A stretch of DNA of 64,000 nt from CAWFGW01 sp963815495 (lineage in GTDB: Bacteria > Bacteroidota > Bacteroidia > Cytophagales > JAAEPT01), in assembly GCA_963815495.1 (NCBI GenBank), contig CAWFGW010000030.1, positions 22,588 to 86,587 on the forward strand, written 5' to 3'. Every line of letters begins with the position of its first letter. Position 1 is the stretch's first letter. A program made the translations under genes and the position numbers. The notes beneath the pieces are model-generated. The model ran no database searches. It worked only from the letters and a program-made list of their open reading frames with translations, and had not been told where the DNA came from. Shown piece by piece: positions 33,401-41,269 of the stretch.

Positions 33401-35348
33401 TCAATTGGTTTCCGTTTATAAACCAACTATAGCTAGGACTATTACCACCATTCGTTGTCTCTAAACGGAGGGTGACATCTTCATCACATGAAGTGTAGGG
33501 GTCTGCAACTATTCTGGCTGTGGGTGTTACCGTAGTGGCCGTATTATTAACAGTTATAACATTAGAAAAAGATTCAGGATTAGTCGCACACGATAAATTA
33601 TTTGTCACCACTAATTGAATAGTGTTGCCATTAGCAGGGTTGGTAATGGTAAAAGTTTCAGTTGTTGCTTGCTCCAGGCCATTCACTCGCCACGAATACT
33701 GAAAAGCATTGTTTTGAAAGTTGAATGTAGGCGAAAAGGTATAACTTCCTCCACTACAAACAGGTAAACTATCGCTGGCAATTGAAACCGTTAAAGGAGT
33801 AGTGCCATCTGTTAGAACGATTGCCTCTGAGGTGTCAGTAGCTGTGACTGGGTTACATGAGTTATCGGTTAATATTACTTGTATGCGATCGCCAATAGTT
33901 GGCGTTGAGTATGTGAACATATTGCTATTAGTACCTACCGGTATGCCATTTACCAACCACTGAAAAGTAGGCGCATTGGCAAACTTACTTGTGGCCGTGA
34001 AAGCAAGAACATCGCCTGGACAAAAGGCTGCATCGGAACTGGAAATAAGAACTTCTGGTTGTGGAGGCTGTTTTATTGTAATTATATTTGAGTTAATCAG
34101 TTTATCCTGAGAACAGCTATATCCACTTGTTAAACGCGCTTGTACTTGGTCATTGGGGCTGAGAGTGGAGGAGTTAAAAGAATTGCCAGTGCCGCTGGGT
34201 ATACCGTTGACTAACCAAGTAACATCCGTTTCGCTTCCGTTAAATAGGATATCATATCCATTACCAGGGCCCATGGGGAAATTTGCTGAAGAAGTTGTGC
34301 CTAGAATGTATAACTCATTATTTTCATTCACAACAGTACTAGTTGGAATCTCCGCATCAGATCCACCAATAATAGTGGAATAATGAAGAAACGTACCAGA
34401 AGAGTCAAATTTCATAATTCCCATATCGGTGTCTCCCCCTTGAATGGTGTCTTGAAAGGCTCCTAAAGTAGTTGGAAACCCGTTTGGTAAACGGGTTCCA
34501 AAGGTCCCACTGGCAGTTGCGAATAATGTTCCACCAGTATATAAGTTACCTCTTCGATCATAACAAGCGGTGTTTCCCCAATTATCAGCCAAGGATCCTG
34601 AGGAAGTGGAGAAGATAAGTTTGGGGTCAATGACTAAAGGATAATTTTTATCATACTTTCCTAGTTTATATCGCAAGGTAGAGTCTTTTAACACATAATG
34701 ACAGGCTACTTCGACACGTTTGTCACCAATGGTTTGGTAGGCAAATGGCGGATCTTCAATCACATTGCCTAGTGTGGTTTGTATAACTAACTGCTCACCA
34801 TTCAAATAGACTTTACTTGCACCAGAATATTGAAGTCTAATTTTTTGGGGTTTGGATCCGGGCTTGGCAATAAATTCATATTTAGTTTTGCCATTTTTTT
34901 GAAAGATACTTAAATCCGTATTGGGATAAATATTGAGATAATCGATTTGTTGGAAGGCACGCACTTTTTGAACCCATTTTGAGGGGTCATTTCCTTTGAT
35001 ATAATTGCGAACTTCTATCAGGCTGTCTTTACCCACTACCGTTGCTTTGTTTGCGCCTAAAAAATCTACTACAAAACTGTGGTGATCTATTTCTGCTGAT
35101 TCTACAATTCCTTCATGGGCTTTTTCTAAAATCTCTTTTTCTTTGTTAGCATCATGGAAATGATAGAACAAGGAAGTTTCTCGAATAATCATTTCTCCAC
35201 CCGGAAAAGGGGATATATAAAGTCCATCAGAAGGGTGTTGTCCTTTGTTTTCGATAAAACGGAAATGATCGAATTCAGTAAGTTGAGCGTTTCCACACAA
35301 CCAACTTAAAAAAAATAAAAACACTAAAAAGAAGGAATTATTATTCAT
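30438..35348 (-). CDS. Giant T9SS type B cargo (gliding-associated C-terminal domain) adhesin
   Basis: A 1636-residue exported protein. A signal peptide (1-21) is followed by a DUF7948-like domain (FIENKGQHPSDGLYI). An SBBP beta-propeller comes next, with repeats such as FVGGSGNDG and DSLGNIYVAST. The propeller is interrupted at about residues 371-734 by an array of Ig-like/SprB-type modules. Two PKD domains follow (FTWDFGDGNSAFNP near 1169 and WLWDFGDGITSN near 1503). The final ~88 residues from NIFIPNAFSPNDDLSND form the gliding-motility-associated type B sorting domain. It is likely secreted by T9SS with help of the neighbouring PorP/SprF protein and serves as a surface adhesin or filament. 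Confidence 0.92.
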   Translation of the reverse strand: MNNNSFFLVFLFFLSWLCGNAQLTEFDHFRFIENKGQHPSDGLYISPFPGGEMIIRETSLFYHFHDANKEKEILEKAHEGIVESAEIDHHSFVVDFLGANKATVVGKDSLIEVRNYIKGNDPSKWVQKVRAFQQIDYLNIYPNTDLSIFQKNGKTKYEFIAKPGSKPQKIRLQYSGASKVYLNGEQLVIQTTLGNVIEDPPFAYQTIGDKRVEVACHYVLKDSTLRYKLGKYDKNYPLVIDPKLIFSTSSGSLADNWGNTACYDRRGNLYTGGTLFATASGTFGTRLPNGFPTTLGAFQDTIQGGDTDMGIMKFDSSGTFLHYSTIIGGSDAEIPTSTVVNENNELYILGTTSSANFPMGPGNGYDILFNGSETDVTWLVNGIPSGTGNSFNSSTLSPNDQVQARLTSGYSCSQDKLINSNIITIKQPPQPEVLISSSDAAFCPGDVLAFTATSKFANAPTFQWLVNGIPVGTNSNMFTYSTPTIGDRIQVILTDNSCNPVTATDTSEAIVLTDGTTPLTVSIASDSLPVCSGGSYTFSPTFNFQNNAFQYSWRVNGLEQATTETFTITNPANGNTIQLVVTNNLSCATNPESFSNVITVNNTATTVTPTARIVADPYTSCDEDVTLRLETTNGGNSPSYSWFINGNQLTTTNPSITNNRLSLSNYNIQAAFRSSLGCTNPITVITPPFRLSEVNTRNQVLEIEANKDTICGSEPINFQVTTNPNDSKIITTVGGYQFNNGTDIVVIRLSPDGSAIMNATFVGGSGNDGLIQTHSKLTNNYGDQLRGDINLDSLGNIYVASTSSSIDFPMINPAQATFGGGQSDGVVFKMNPTLTNLLFSTYLGGTESDGAFSVQTNKAQQVYVGGGTNSPDFPTTPGVHIGSSQGNVDGFISHFSADGSTLINSTFLGTSEFDQTYFVQLDTNNNVYGLGQTKGNYPIFKSNYSNPNSGLFVQKLSPDLSTSIYSTVIGDTDSLNPVIPNLSPTAFLVNECENIFISGWGGAVNRQQEGGVFRTTIGNFFFPVGIYNGGNTQNMPITPNAYQRTTDGSDFYLAALSKDADSLIYSTYFGGPTSEEHVDGGTSRFDFRGIVYQSVCSGCRGLRDFPTEPDDGSDATYPKRNLSQNCNNGVFKFDLATLIADFEVPDSCLSKEIIFKNTSSGGIDFTWDFGDGNSAFNPVLQDQVHTYEFPGFYEVMLIATDLTTCVGKDTAYKTIYIPELLIPQHYYDTICEGSTIPLNLTTTGAEASFEWSPPTDLDDATIPNPVFSGNSSSQYLITVKDTSQCEKVDTFDITVLPELIANFSSSTSCNFQRVDLINSTVNGKRFQLDFGDGSVLDTSNFESISHIYSSAGIYQIILRAFNDSTCNKSAIANSIIVQVRDSLAVEGDTSLCRFSSTNLHVLQGSNPEWEFSSSLSCTNCLNPVASPLQTTTYYVTITEDTCVDRDSVTVTIYPDHLAQVVIEAEVPRCYTDTVYFKGSLKDNDCICCERPKSWLWDFGDGITSNLKNPQHKYDSEGPFDVNLTVITNDTVSTNYPISIYHPDSCLKNIFIPNAFSPNDDLSNDILYVRAINITQLEFRLFNRWGEEVFYTNNKKQGWDGIYKGTKMSPQVFTYTCRATFWDGEEFFQEGNVTLLE

Positions 35349-35453
35349 GGCTAACTGAAAAGTTACAACAATCGCGGTGCTTTTCCACGTGTTAATACTT
35401 TAAATAATAAAATTGTAACGCCAAATACAGTTATTAATTTAAAACCATAAAAA

Positions 35454-35474
35454 AAACCGCTCAACGAGCGGTTT
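35454..35474 (-). terminator. Rho-independent terminator of the sigma-factor operon
   Basis: A perfect 9-bp stem (AAACCGCTC / GAGCGGTTT) with a 3-base loop is followed on the minus strand by eight T. Its upstream arm contains the last codons and the TGA of the 79-residue gene, so coding sequence and terminator overlap. Confidence 0.88.
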
Positions 35475-35700
35475 CTAATTTGTCATACAGTTTCGAGAAA
35501 GCTAAGATGGCATCTATCGATTTTTTTGAAGGTTCGAAAAATGTTTCTTCTAGTTTTCTTTTTGTGTCTGTGAGTTCGAAGAATGCTTGTGATTTTTCAT
35601 CATCACAAATTATTTTTTGTTCGATTTCGGAATTTTCCTCTTTCGAGGTTTCATTGTACACGTATCGCAATACGTCATGTTGGGTAGTTGTTTTTATCAT
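35461..35700 (-). CDS. Small cytoplasmic partner of ECF sigma factor (anti-sigma-like N-terminal domain)
   Basis: A 79-residue protein with no membrane helix. DVLRYVYNETSKEENSEIEQ resembles the N-terminal zinc-less anti-sigma-type helices found in short proteins encoded after ECF sigma genes in Bacteroidota. The second half (KKSIDAILAFSKLYDKLE) is helical. Its start overlaps the end of the sigma gene by 26 bp in another frame, so translation is coupled. It may bind the sigma factor, but without the usual membrane and periplasmic parts it would act in the cytoplasm. Role inferred from position only. Confidence 0.7.
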   Translation of the reverse strand: MIKTTTQHDVLRYVYNETSKEENSEIEQKIICDDEKSQAFFELTDTKRKLEETFFEPSKKSIDAILAFSKLYDKLETAR

Positions 35701-36289
35701 ACGCTAGAGTGTTTGTTTGATTCATTTTTTTTCTAAGGTTTATGAGCGCATAGCGCATTCTGCCCAAGGCAGTATTAATACTTACTCCAGTAGCTTCTGC
35801 AATTTCTTGAAAACTCATTTCGGCATAATGCCGCATTACCAACACCTCTTTTTGAGAGTCAGGTAAGGTTTCAATCAAAGCACGTACTCGCTTATGTGTG
35901 TCTTCTTTTATTTGCTGATCTTCAAAAGAAGATTCACAAAACTCCATGGTATTAAACACATTGGAACCATCTTCAGTTAAAATAGTTGGGTAACGTTTTT
36001 GTCTTCGAAAGTGATCAATGGCTAAGTTGTAAGCGATACGGGCAATCCACGGAGCAAACTTACCTTCTTCATTGTACTTTCCTCGCTTAATGCGATCAAT
36101 GGCTTTAATAAAACTTTCCTGAAGTAAATCTTCCGCGATGTAGCGGTCTTTAACGATAAGCACTATGGTTGTGTAAACTTTACGCTTGTGTCTATTTAAA
36201 AGCTCAGCAAAAGCAGACTCCTGTCCATTTTTATACTGTGACACTAGTTGTGCATCACTCAATACGTTTTCTATCATGTCTGTATTCAC
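35675..36289 (-). CDS. RNA polymerase ECF-type sigma-70 factor
   Basis: A 204-residue sigma factor with region 2 (VLIVKDRYIAEDLLQESFIKA, then WIARIAYNLAIDHFRRQKR) and region 4 (LIETLPDSQKEVLVMRHYAEMSFQEIAEATGVSINTALGRMRYALINLR), the latter a helix-turn-helix for the -35/-33 element. The linker between them is ~30 residues. No region 1 or 3, so it is an ECF class protein. The next gene encodes a short anti-sigma-like protein. Targets cannot be inferred from sequence. Confidence 0.93.
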   Translation of the reverse strand: MNTDMIENVLSDAQLVSQYKNGQESAFAELLNRHKRKVYTTIVLIVKDRYIAEDLLQESFIKAIDRIKRGKYNEEGKFAPWIARIAYNLAIDHFRRQKRYPTILTEDGSNVFNTMEFCESSFEDQQIKEDTHKRVRALIETLPDSQKEVLVMRHYAEMSFQEIAEATGVSINTALGRMRYALINLRKKMNQTNTLAYDKNNYPT

Positions 36290-36359
36290 AAATTGGTAAC
36301 GTAGAGTTCTATATCGATATTGTATGGGTTAGAGTGAATAATTAATTTATGTATCTATT

Positions 36360-36388
36360 CAAATATAATAGATTTTCATTTCACAAAA
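36360..36388 (-). promoter_or_regulatory. Candidate promoter for the ECF sigma operon
   Basis: On the minus strand TTTTG (36384-36388) and TATATTTG (36360-36367) are separated by 16 bases. The -7 box is an exact consensus match, and the spacing is slightly short. The implied leader before the sigma ATG is about 64 bases. Confidence 0.45.
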
Positions 36389-36474
36389 CAGAAACCATTC
36401 TCTAATTGTTTCGGTTTATACAAAATCAGCATAAGAGGTAACTTTCAAATCACAAAAAAAGAGTAGATTGCCAC

Positions 36475-39288
36475 ATGGGCTTATTCACAGAGAAAGAGTT
36501 GGAGCAGTTGGACCCCAAGGAGTATATCATCATCAAGGGGGCAAGGGTAAATAACCTTAAAAACCTATCTGTTGCTATTCCTAGAAACAAATTGACAGTG
36601 GTCACGGGTGTCTCAGGGTCAGGTAAATCCTCGCTCGCTTTCGACACCTTGTTTGCCGAAGGCCAACGGATGTATGTAGAAAGTTTAAGTTCCTATGCAC
36701 GCCAGTTTTTAGGTAGAATGGAAAAGCCCGATGTGGATTATATTAAGGGAGTTTCACCTGCTATTGCCATTGAGCAAAAAGTTTCTTCAAAAAACCCACG
36801 TTCTACTGTTGGTACCACTACTGAAATTTATGATTACCTCAAACTTTTATACGCTAGAATTGGCGTGACTTATTCCCCAATTTCTGGTGAAGTGGTAAAA
36901 AAAGATGACGTTACAGATGTAGTAGAGTTTGTGAATTCTCATGAGGAAGGTACAAAGTTAATGGTACTTGCTCCCTTAGTGGACAGGGGAAGAAAAATAA
37001 AGCAAGAGCTGGAAATTCTTCTTCAAAAAGGGTTTTCCCGAGTTTGGAGAAATGATGAAGTGCAACTCATTGAAGAAATTCTTGAAGAGGCAAAAAATTT
37101 CAACGAAGTACAAATAATTATAGATCGGGTAGTTGCTGGGGGGGATGAGGCGAATCAATTTCGTATAGCAGACTCCGTTCAAACCGCTTTTTTTGAAGGG
37201 GAGGGTACGTGTAGCATTCAGGTTTTAGGGGGATTGCAACGTCAATTTTCAGATCGTTTTGAGTTAGATGGAATTAAATTCGAAGAGCCAACAACTAACT
37301 TTTTTAGCTTTAATAATCCATATGGTGCTTGCAAAACCTGTGATGGTTTTGGGCATGTCTTGGGAATAGATGAAGATTTAGTAATTCCAGATAAATCGCT
37401 ATCAGTGTATGAAGGTGCGATAGCTCCTTGGAAAGGTGAAAAAATGGGTCAGTGGTTAGTTCCTTTAATTAAGAAAGGTATTGAATTCGATTTCCCTATT
37501 CATCGACCATTCAATGAATTAGACGAAGAGCATAAAGCACTGATTTGGAAAGGCAACAAATACTTTGATGGGCTTCATAAGTTCTTTAAATTTTTAGAGT
37601 CACAAACTCACAAAATTCAATACCGTGTCATGCTTTCCCGTTATCGCGGAAGAACGGTATGTCCCGACTGTAAAGGGACTCGTCTGCGAGCAGATACCCA
37701 ATATGTCAAAATTGACAAGAAACATTTAACGGAGTTGGTGTTGCTTCCTATCAATCGTTTAGCCGCTCATTTTGAGCAAATAAAACTGACTGCACATGAA
37801 GAAAAAATAGCTAAACGCATCTTAAACGAAATTAAGAATCGACTTAAATACATTAACCAAGTCGGATTGGGGTATTTGACTTTAAATCGGTTAACACAAA
37901 CACTTTCGGGTGGAGAGTTTCAGCGCATAAAACTTGCTACGTCTTTAGGAAGTGCCTTAGTAGGGTCTATGTATATTTTAGATGAACCAAGCATCGGTTT
38001 ACACCCAAGAGATACCACCCAGCTTATTGATGTGTTGTTGGAGTTGCGCGATATGGGTAACACCGTGATTGTGGTAGAACATGAGGAGGAGGTGATGCGC
38101 GCAGCAGATCAAATTTTAGATATTGGTCCAGATGCTGGTAGTCACGGAGGTGAGTTAATATTTGAAGGAACCCTCGACCAGATGCCTGGTTCAGAGTCAT
38201 ATACCGCACAATATCTTTCCGGCAGTTTAACCATTGAGGTACCTTCCAAACGAAGAAAATGGTTAGAGAAAATTTCTATTAAAGGAGCCCAAGAAAATAA
38301 TCTTAAAAATGTAGATGTGGACTTTCCACTCAACACACTTACCGTTGTAACTGGTGTCTCAGGGTCAGGGAAATCGACTTTAATAAAACAAATTTTATAT
38401 CCTGCTTTAAAAAAACGGTTTGGGGAATTTATTGATGTAAAATCAAAATACAGGTTGTTAGAAGGAAGTTTAGATAGAATTCAAAAAGTTGAGTTTGTGG
38501 ACCAAAACCCTATTGGTAAATCATCTCGTTCTAATCCAGTCACTTATATTAAAGCTTATGATCAAATAAGGGCCTTATATGCTGACCAGCCCTTGGCAAA
38601 ACAACGAGGATATAAGCCTGCACATTTTTCGTTTAATGTAGATGGTGGCCGTTGTGATTTGTGTCAAGGAGAAGGAGAAGTCACAATAGAAATGCAATTT
38701 ATGGCAGACATTCGATTGACCTGTGAGAGTTGCAAAGGAAAGCGATTTAAGCAAGAAGTTGTCGAAGTAGAATACGAAGGAAAAAGTATTTCAGAAGTAT
38801 TGAAATTGACAGTTGACGAGGCAATCATCTTTTTTCAAAAACAACCTAAGTTAATAGAAAAATTAATGCCACTACAACGAGTGGGTTTAGGTTACATCAC
38901 TCTAGGTCAATCTTCTTCCTCTTTATCAGGAGGTGAGGCACAACGTGTGAAGTTAGCTTATTTCTTAAGCAAGGGAGTGTCGGAAGATCTCACTCTTTTT
39001 ATCTTTGATGAACCCACTACAGGTTTGCATTTTCACGACATCAAAAAATTATTAACAGCTTTCAATGCACTAGTAGACATTGGACATTCGTTGATAGTAA
39101 TTGAGCACAACCAAGAAGTTGTAAAGTGTGCTGATTGGTTAATTGACTTAGGTCCCGAAGGAGGAGAAAATGGTGGTACGGTTATGGGTGTAGGGACGCC
39201 AGAAGATGTAGTAAAAAATGGAAAAGGATATACTGCTAAATACTTGGCAGAAAAATTAGAGAAAAGTAAGTCCGTTTTTGTTGAATAA
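36475..39288 (+). CDS. uvrA: Excinuclease ABC subunit A
   Basis: A 937-residue DNA-damage sensor of nucleotide excision repair with two ABC ATPase modules. Walker A motifs GVSGSGKSSL (45-54) and GVSGSGKSTL (near 627) are present, with signature LSGGE stretches and Walker B (MYILDEPSIGL and IFDEPTTGL). Zinc-binding Cys pairs include CKTCDGFG (near 286), CPDCKGTRL (near 397), CDLCQGEGE (near 728) and CESCKG (near 752). Length is normal. It is separated from tpiA by 34 bp. It loads UvrB on damaged DNA. Confidence 0.98.
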   Translation: MGLFTEKELEQLDPKEYIIIKGARVNNLKNLSVAIPRNKLTVVTGVSGSGKSSLAFDTLFAEGQRMYVESLSSYARQFLGRMEKPDVDYIKGVSPAIAIEQKVSSKNPRSTVGTTTEIYDYLKLLYARIGVTYSPISGEVVKKDDVTDVVEFVNSHEEGTKLMVLAPLVDRGRKIKQELEILLQKGFSRVWRNDEVQLIEEILEEAKNFNEVQIIIDRVVAGGDEANQFRIADSVQTAFFEGEGTCSIQVLGGLQRQFSDRFELDGIKFEEPTTNFFSFNNPYGACKTCDGFGHVLGIDEDLVIPDKSLSVYEGAIAPWKGEKMGQWLVPLIKKGIEFDFPIHRPFNELDEEHKALIWKGNKYFDGLHKFFKFLESQTHKIQYRVMLSRYRGRTVCPDCKGTRLRADTQYVKIDKKHLTELVLLPINRLAAHFEQIKLTAHEEKIAKRILNEIKNRLKYINQVGLGYLTLNRLTQTLSGGEFQRIKLATSLGSALVGSMYILDEPSIGLHPRDTTQLIDVLLELRDMGNTVIVVEHEEEVMRAADQILDIGPDAGSHGGELIFEGTLDQMPGSESYTAQYLSGSLTIEVPSKRRKWLEKISIKGAQENNLKNVDVDFPLNTLTVVTGVSGSGKSTLIKQILYPALKKRFGEFIDVKSKYRLLEGSLDRIQKVEFVDQNPIGKSSRSNPVTYIKAYDQIRALYADQPLAKQRGYKPAHFSFNVDGGRCDLCQGEGEVTIEMQFMADIRLTCESCKGKRFKQEVVEVEYEGKSISEVLKLTVDEAIIFFQKQPKLIEKLMPLQRVGLGYITLGQSSSSLSGGEAQRVKLAYFLSKGVSEDLTLFIFDEPTTGLHFHDIKKLLTAFNALVDIGHSLIVIEHNQEVVKCADWLIDLGPEGGENGGTVMGVGTPEDVVKNGKGYTAKYLAEKLEKSKSVFVE

Positions 39289-39290
39289 AT

Positions 39291-39298
39291 TATCTTTG
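39291..39298 (+). promoter_or_regulatory. Candidate -7 box for tpiA
   Basis: TATCTTTG matches TAnnTTTG exactly just after the uvrA stop and 25 bases before the tpiA ATG. A -33 element at the usual distance was not clear. It would allow tpiA expression independent of uvrA. Confidence 0.5.
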
Positions 39299-39322
39299 AA
39301 TTCTATAAAAGAAAATAACATC

Positions 39323-40081
39323 ATGGGAAAGAAAATTGTAGCAGGAAATTGGAAGTTGAATAATAATGTAGAAGCCTCTACAGAACTAGCCGCAGAGTTA
39401 GTTGATTTATTAGCAAAAGAAAAAGTCAACAATGTAACCGTAGTGGTTTGCCCAACTATGGTTAACTTGATTCCTGTGCAACAGAAAGTAGCTAAGTCTG
39501 ACATAAAAGTTGGAGCGCAAAATTGTTATTCTAAAGATTCTGGGGCTTACACAGGTGAGGTTTCAGCATCTATGTTGAAGTCTGCTGGTATCGAATATGT
39601 GATATTGGGTCATAGTGAACGAAGAGAATACTTTAACGAATCAGATGAGTTTTTGGCTGAAAAAGTTAAAGCAGTATTGGCTAGTGGATTAACTCCAATT
39701 TTTTGTTGTGGAGAGACCTTGTCCCAACGAGAAGCGGGTATTCACTTTGATTTTGTTAAAGAGCAATTAACAAAGGGGTTGTTTGACTTAAGTGAAGAAC
39801 AATTTTCTAAAGTAGTGATTGCATATGAGCCAATTTGGGCCATAGGAACAGGAGTAACTGCAAGCACAGAGCAAGCTCAAGAAATGCATAAAGTTTTACG
39901 TGATCACATCGCTTCAAAATATGGTGAAGGCTCAGCAAGAGCAACTTCATTATTGTATGGAGGAAGTTGCAAACCATCAAATGCCCAAGAGTTGTTTGCT
40001 TGTGCAGATGTTGATGGTGGTTTGATTGGTGGTGCTTCGTTGAAAGCCACTGACTTTGTGGAAATAATTAAATCATTCTAA
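39323..40081 (+). CDS. tpiA: Triose-phosphate isomerase
   Basis: A 252-residue glycolytic TIM barrel that interconverts dihydroxyacetone phosphate and glyceraldehyde 3-phosphate. GNWKLNN has the catalytic Lys11, YVILGHSERR the His, and AYEPIWAIGTG the Glu; GGSCKPSNA and GGLIGGASL form the phosphate site. An in-frame ATG at 39278 would overlap uvrA and add 15 residues without family support, so 39323 is chosen. The next gene starts directly after its stop. Confidence 0.98.
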   Translation: MGKKIVAGNWKLNNNVEASTELAAELVDLLAKEKVNNVTVVVCPTMVNLIPVQQKVAKSDIKVGAQNCYSKDSGAYTGEVSASMLKSAGIEYVILGHSERREYFNESDEFLAEKVKAVLASGLTPIFCCGETLSQREAGIHFDFVKEQLTKGLFDLSEEQFSKVVIAYEPIWAIGTGVTASTEQAQEMHKVLRDHIASKYGEGSARATSLLYGGSCKPSNAQELFACADVDGGLIGGASLKATDFVEIIKSF

Positions 40082-40426
40082 TTGAGATTCCTCATTTCAA
40101 TAGGACTCTTATTAATATTGATGCCTGTAAAGTCAGGCATCAATATTAAACCTCAGGTGGATTACTGTAGAGTGTTTGGAGCTATATATTTTGAAAAAAA
40201 TAAAGACTTAGCTGACTACTCAGTTTATGTAACCACCACAGAGGGTTTTGCTGATGTCGTGGTTTTTGAAGAAGAAAATCATATGATGGCAGACGATAGC
40301 GGTTTGTGGTACATTACAGAGGAGCGGGGTTTTGCTGATTATATTTTATACCTAGAAAAGGAACAAGGTTTGGCTGATTTCAGCATTTTTTATACGGATG
40401 TTCAAGCCTTCGCAACCTGTAATTAA
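40082..40426 (+). CDS. DUF6150/Septknot-like small repeat protein
   Basis: A 114-residue protein beginning with TTG directly after the tpiA stop, with a hydrophobic N-terminus (LISIGLLLILMPVKSG) that looks like a signal. The mature part is made of about five ~18-residue units with the pattern xADYxVYxxxxxxFAD, for example KDLADYSVYVTTTEGFAD and RGFADYILYLEKEQGLAD. This pattern is found in a small Bacteroidota family that I remember as DUF6150/Septknot; function unknown. It lies between tpiA and prmA with no gaps (prmA starts at the next base). The exact start is uncertain because TTG is the only close choice. Confidence 0.7.
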   Translation: MRFLISIGLLLILMPVKSGINIKPQVDYCRVFGAIYFEKNKDLADYSVYVTTTEGFADVVVFEEENHMMADDSGLWYITEERGFADYILYLEKEQGLADFSIFYTDVQAFATCN

Positions 40427-41266
40427 ATGACAGCATTATATTTAGAAGTCAACTTTGAAATTTCAGCTGAATTTTCAGATTTAATCATAGCTGAATTAGA
40501 TCAGCATGGGTATGATTCCTTTCAGGAAACAGAGACAGGAGTTCAAGCTTATATTTTAATTGATGAATTTGATGAAGAAGTCATTAAAGATTTGCAACAA
40601 CAATATGAAGATGTCGTGGAATTTAACTATTCTGTTTCAGAGTTAGAAAACAAAAACTGGAACGAAGAGTGGGAGAAAAACTTTGAACAAAGCATAATCA
40701 GTGATGAATGCATCGTTAGGGCTTCATTTCACGTTCCTGATAAGGAATATAAATACGATATTGTGATTAACCCCCGAATGTCTTTTGGAACAGGACATCA
40801 TGCCACCACAAGCATGATGTTGCTTCATGAACTGGACATGGACATTCAAGGTAAAAAAGTGTTAGACGCTGGCTGTGGAACAGGCGTATTGGCAATCATG
40901 GCAGCTAAGCTCGGTGCTAGCGAAGTTTTTGCCTATGATATTGATGACTGGTCTTATAATAATGCACTAGATAATTTTTTGTTGAACAATACGCAATCAA
41001 TTGAAATTAGTGTGGGAGAAGTAGATGTCGCCATTCAAAACCGACCGTATGAAGTGATTTTAGCGAACATCAACAAAAATGTTTTGCTTCAAGATATTCA
41101 GCACTTTGCTAATATTCTTCAAGAAAATGGCTATCTTGTGTTAAGTGGCTTTTATGAAAAAGACATTGAAGACTTGATGAATGAAGCGAAAAAACATGAT
41201 CTGTCACTTGAAAATCAGAAAGAAAAAGACGGTTGGGTTTCGCTGCGATTGAAAAAGAATAAATAG
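40427..41266 (+). CDS. prmA: Ribosomal protein L11 methyltransferase
   Basis: A 279-residue SAM-dependent methyltransferase that trimethylates ribosomal protein L11. The N-terminal substrate-binding domain (residues 1-~100, ELENKNWNEEWEKNFEQ) is followed by the Rossmann domain with DAGCGTGVLAI (near 146), preceded by NPRMSFGTGHHATT, the PrmA signature. ANINKNVLLQ is the catalytic-domain motif. It directly follows the small repeat-protein gene and precedes the giant protein gene by 3 bp. Confidence 0.95.
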   Translation: MTALYLEVNFEISAEFSDLIIAELDQHGYDSFQETETGVQAYILIDEFDEEVIKDLQQQYEDVVEFNYSVSELENKNWNEEWEKNFEQSIISDECIVRASFHVPDKEYKYDIVINPRMSFGTGHHATTSMMLLHELDMDIQGKKVLDAGCGTGVLAIMAAKLGASEVFAYDIDDWSYNNALDNFLLNNTQSIEISVGEVDVAIQNRPYEVILANINKNVLLQDIQHFANILQENGYLVLSGFYEKDIEDLMNEAKKHDLSLENQKEKDGWVSLRLKKNK

Positions 41267-41269
41267 GAT

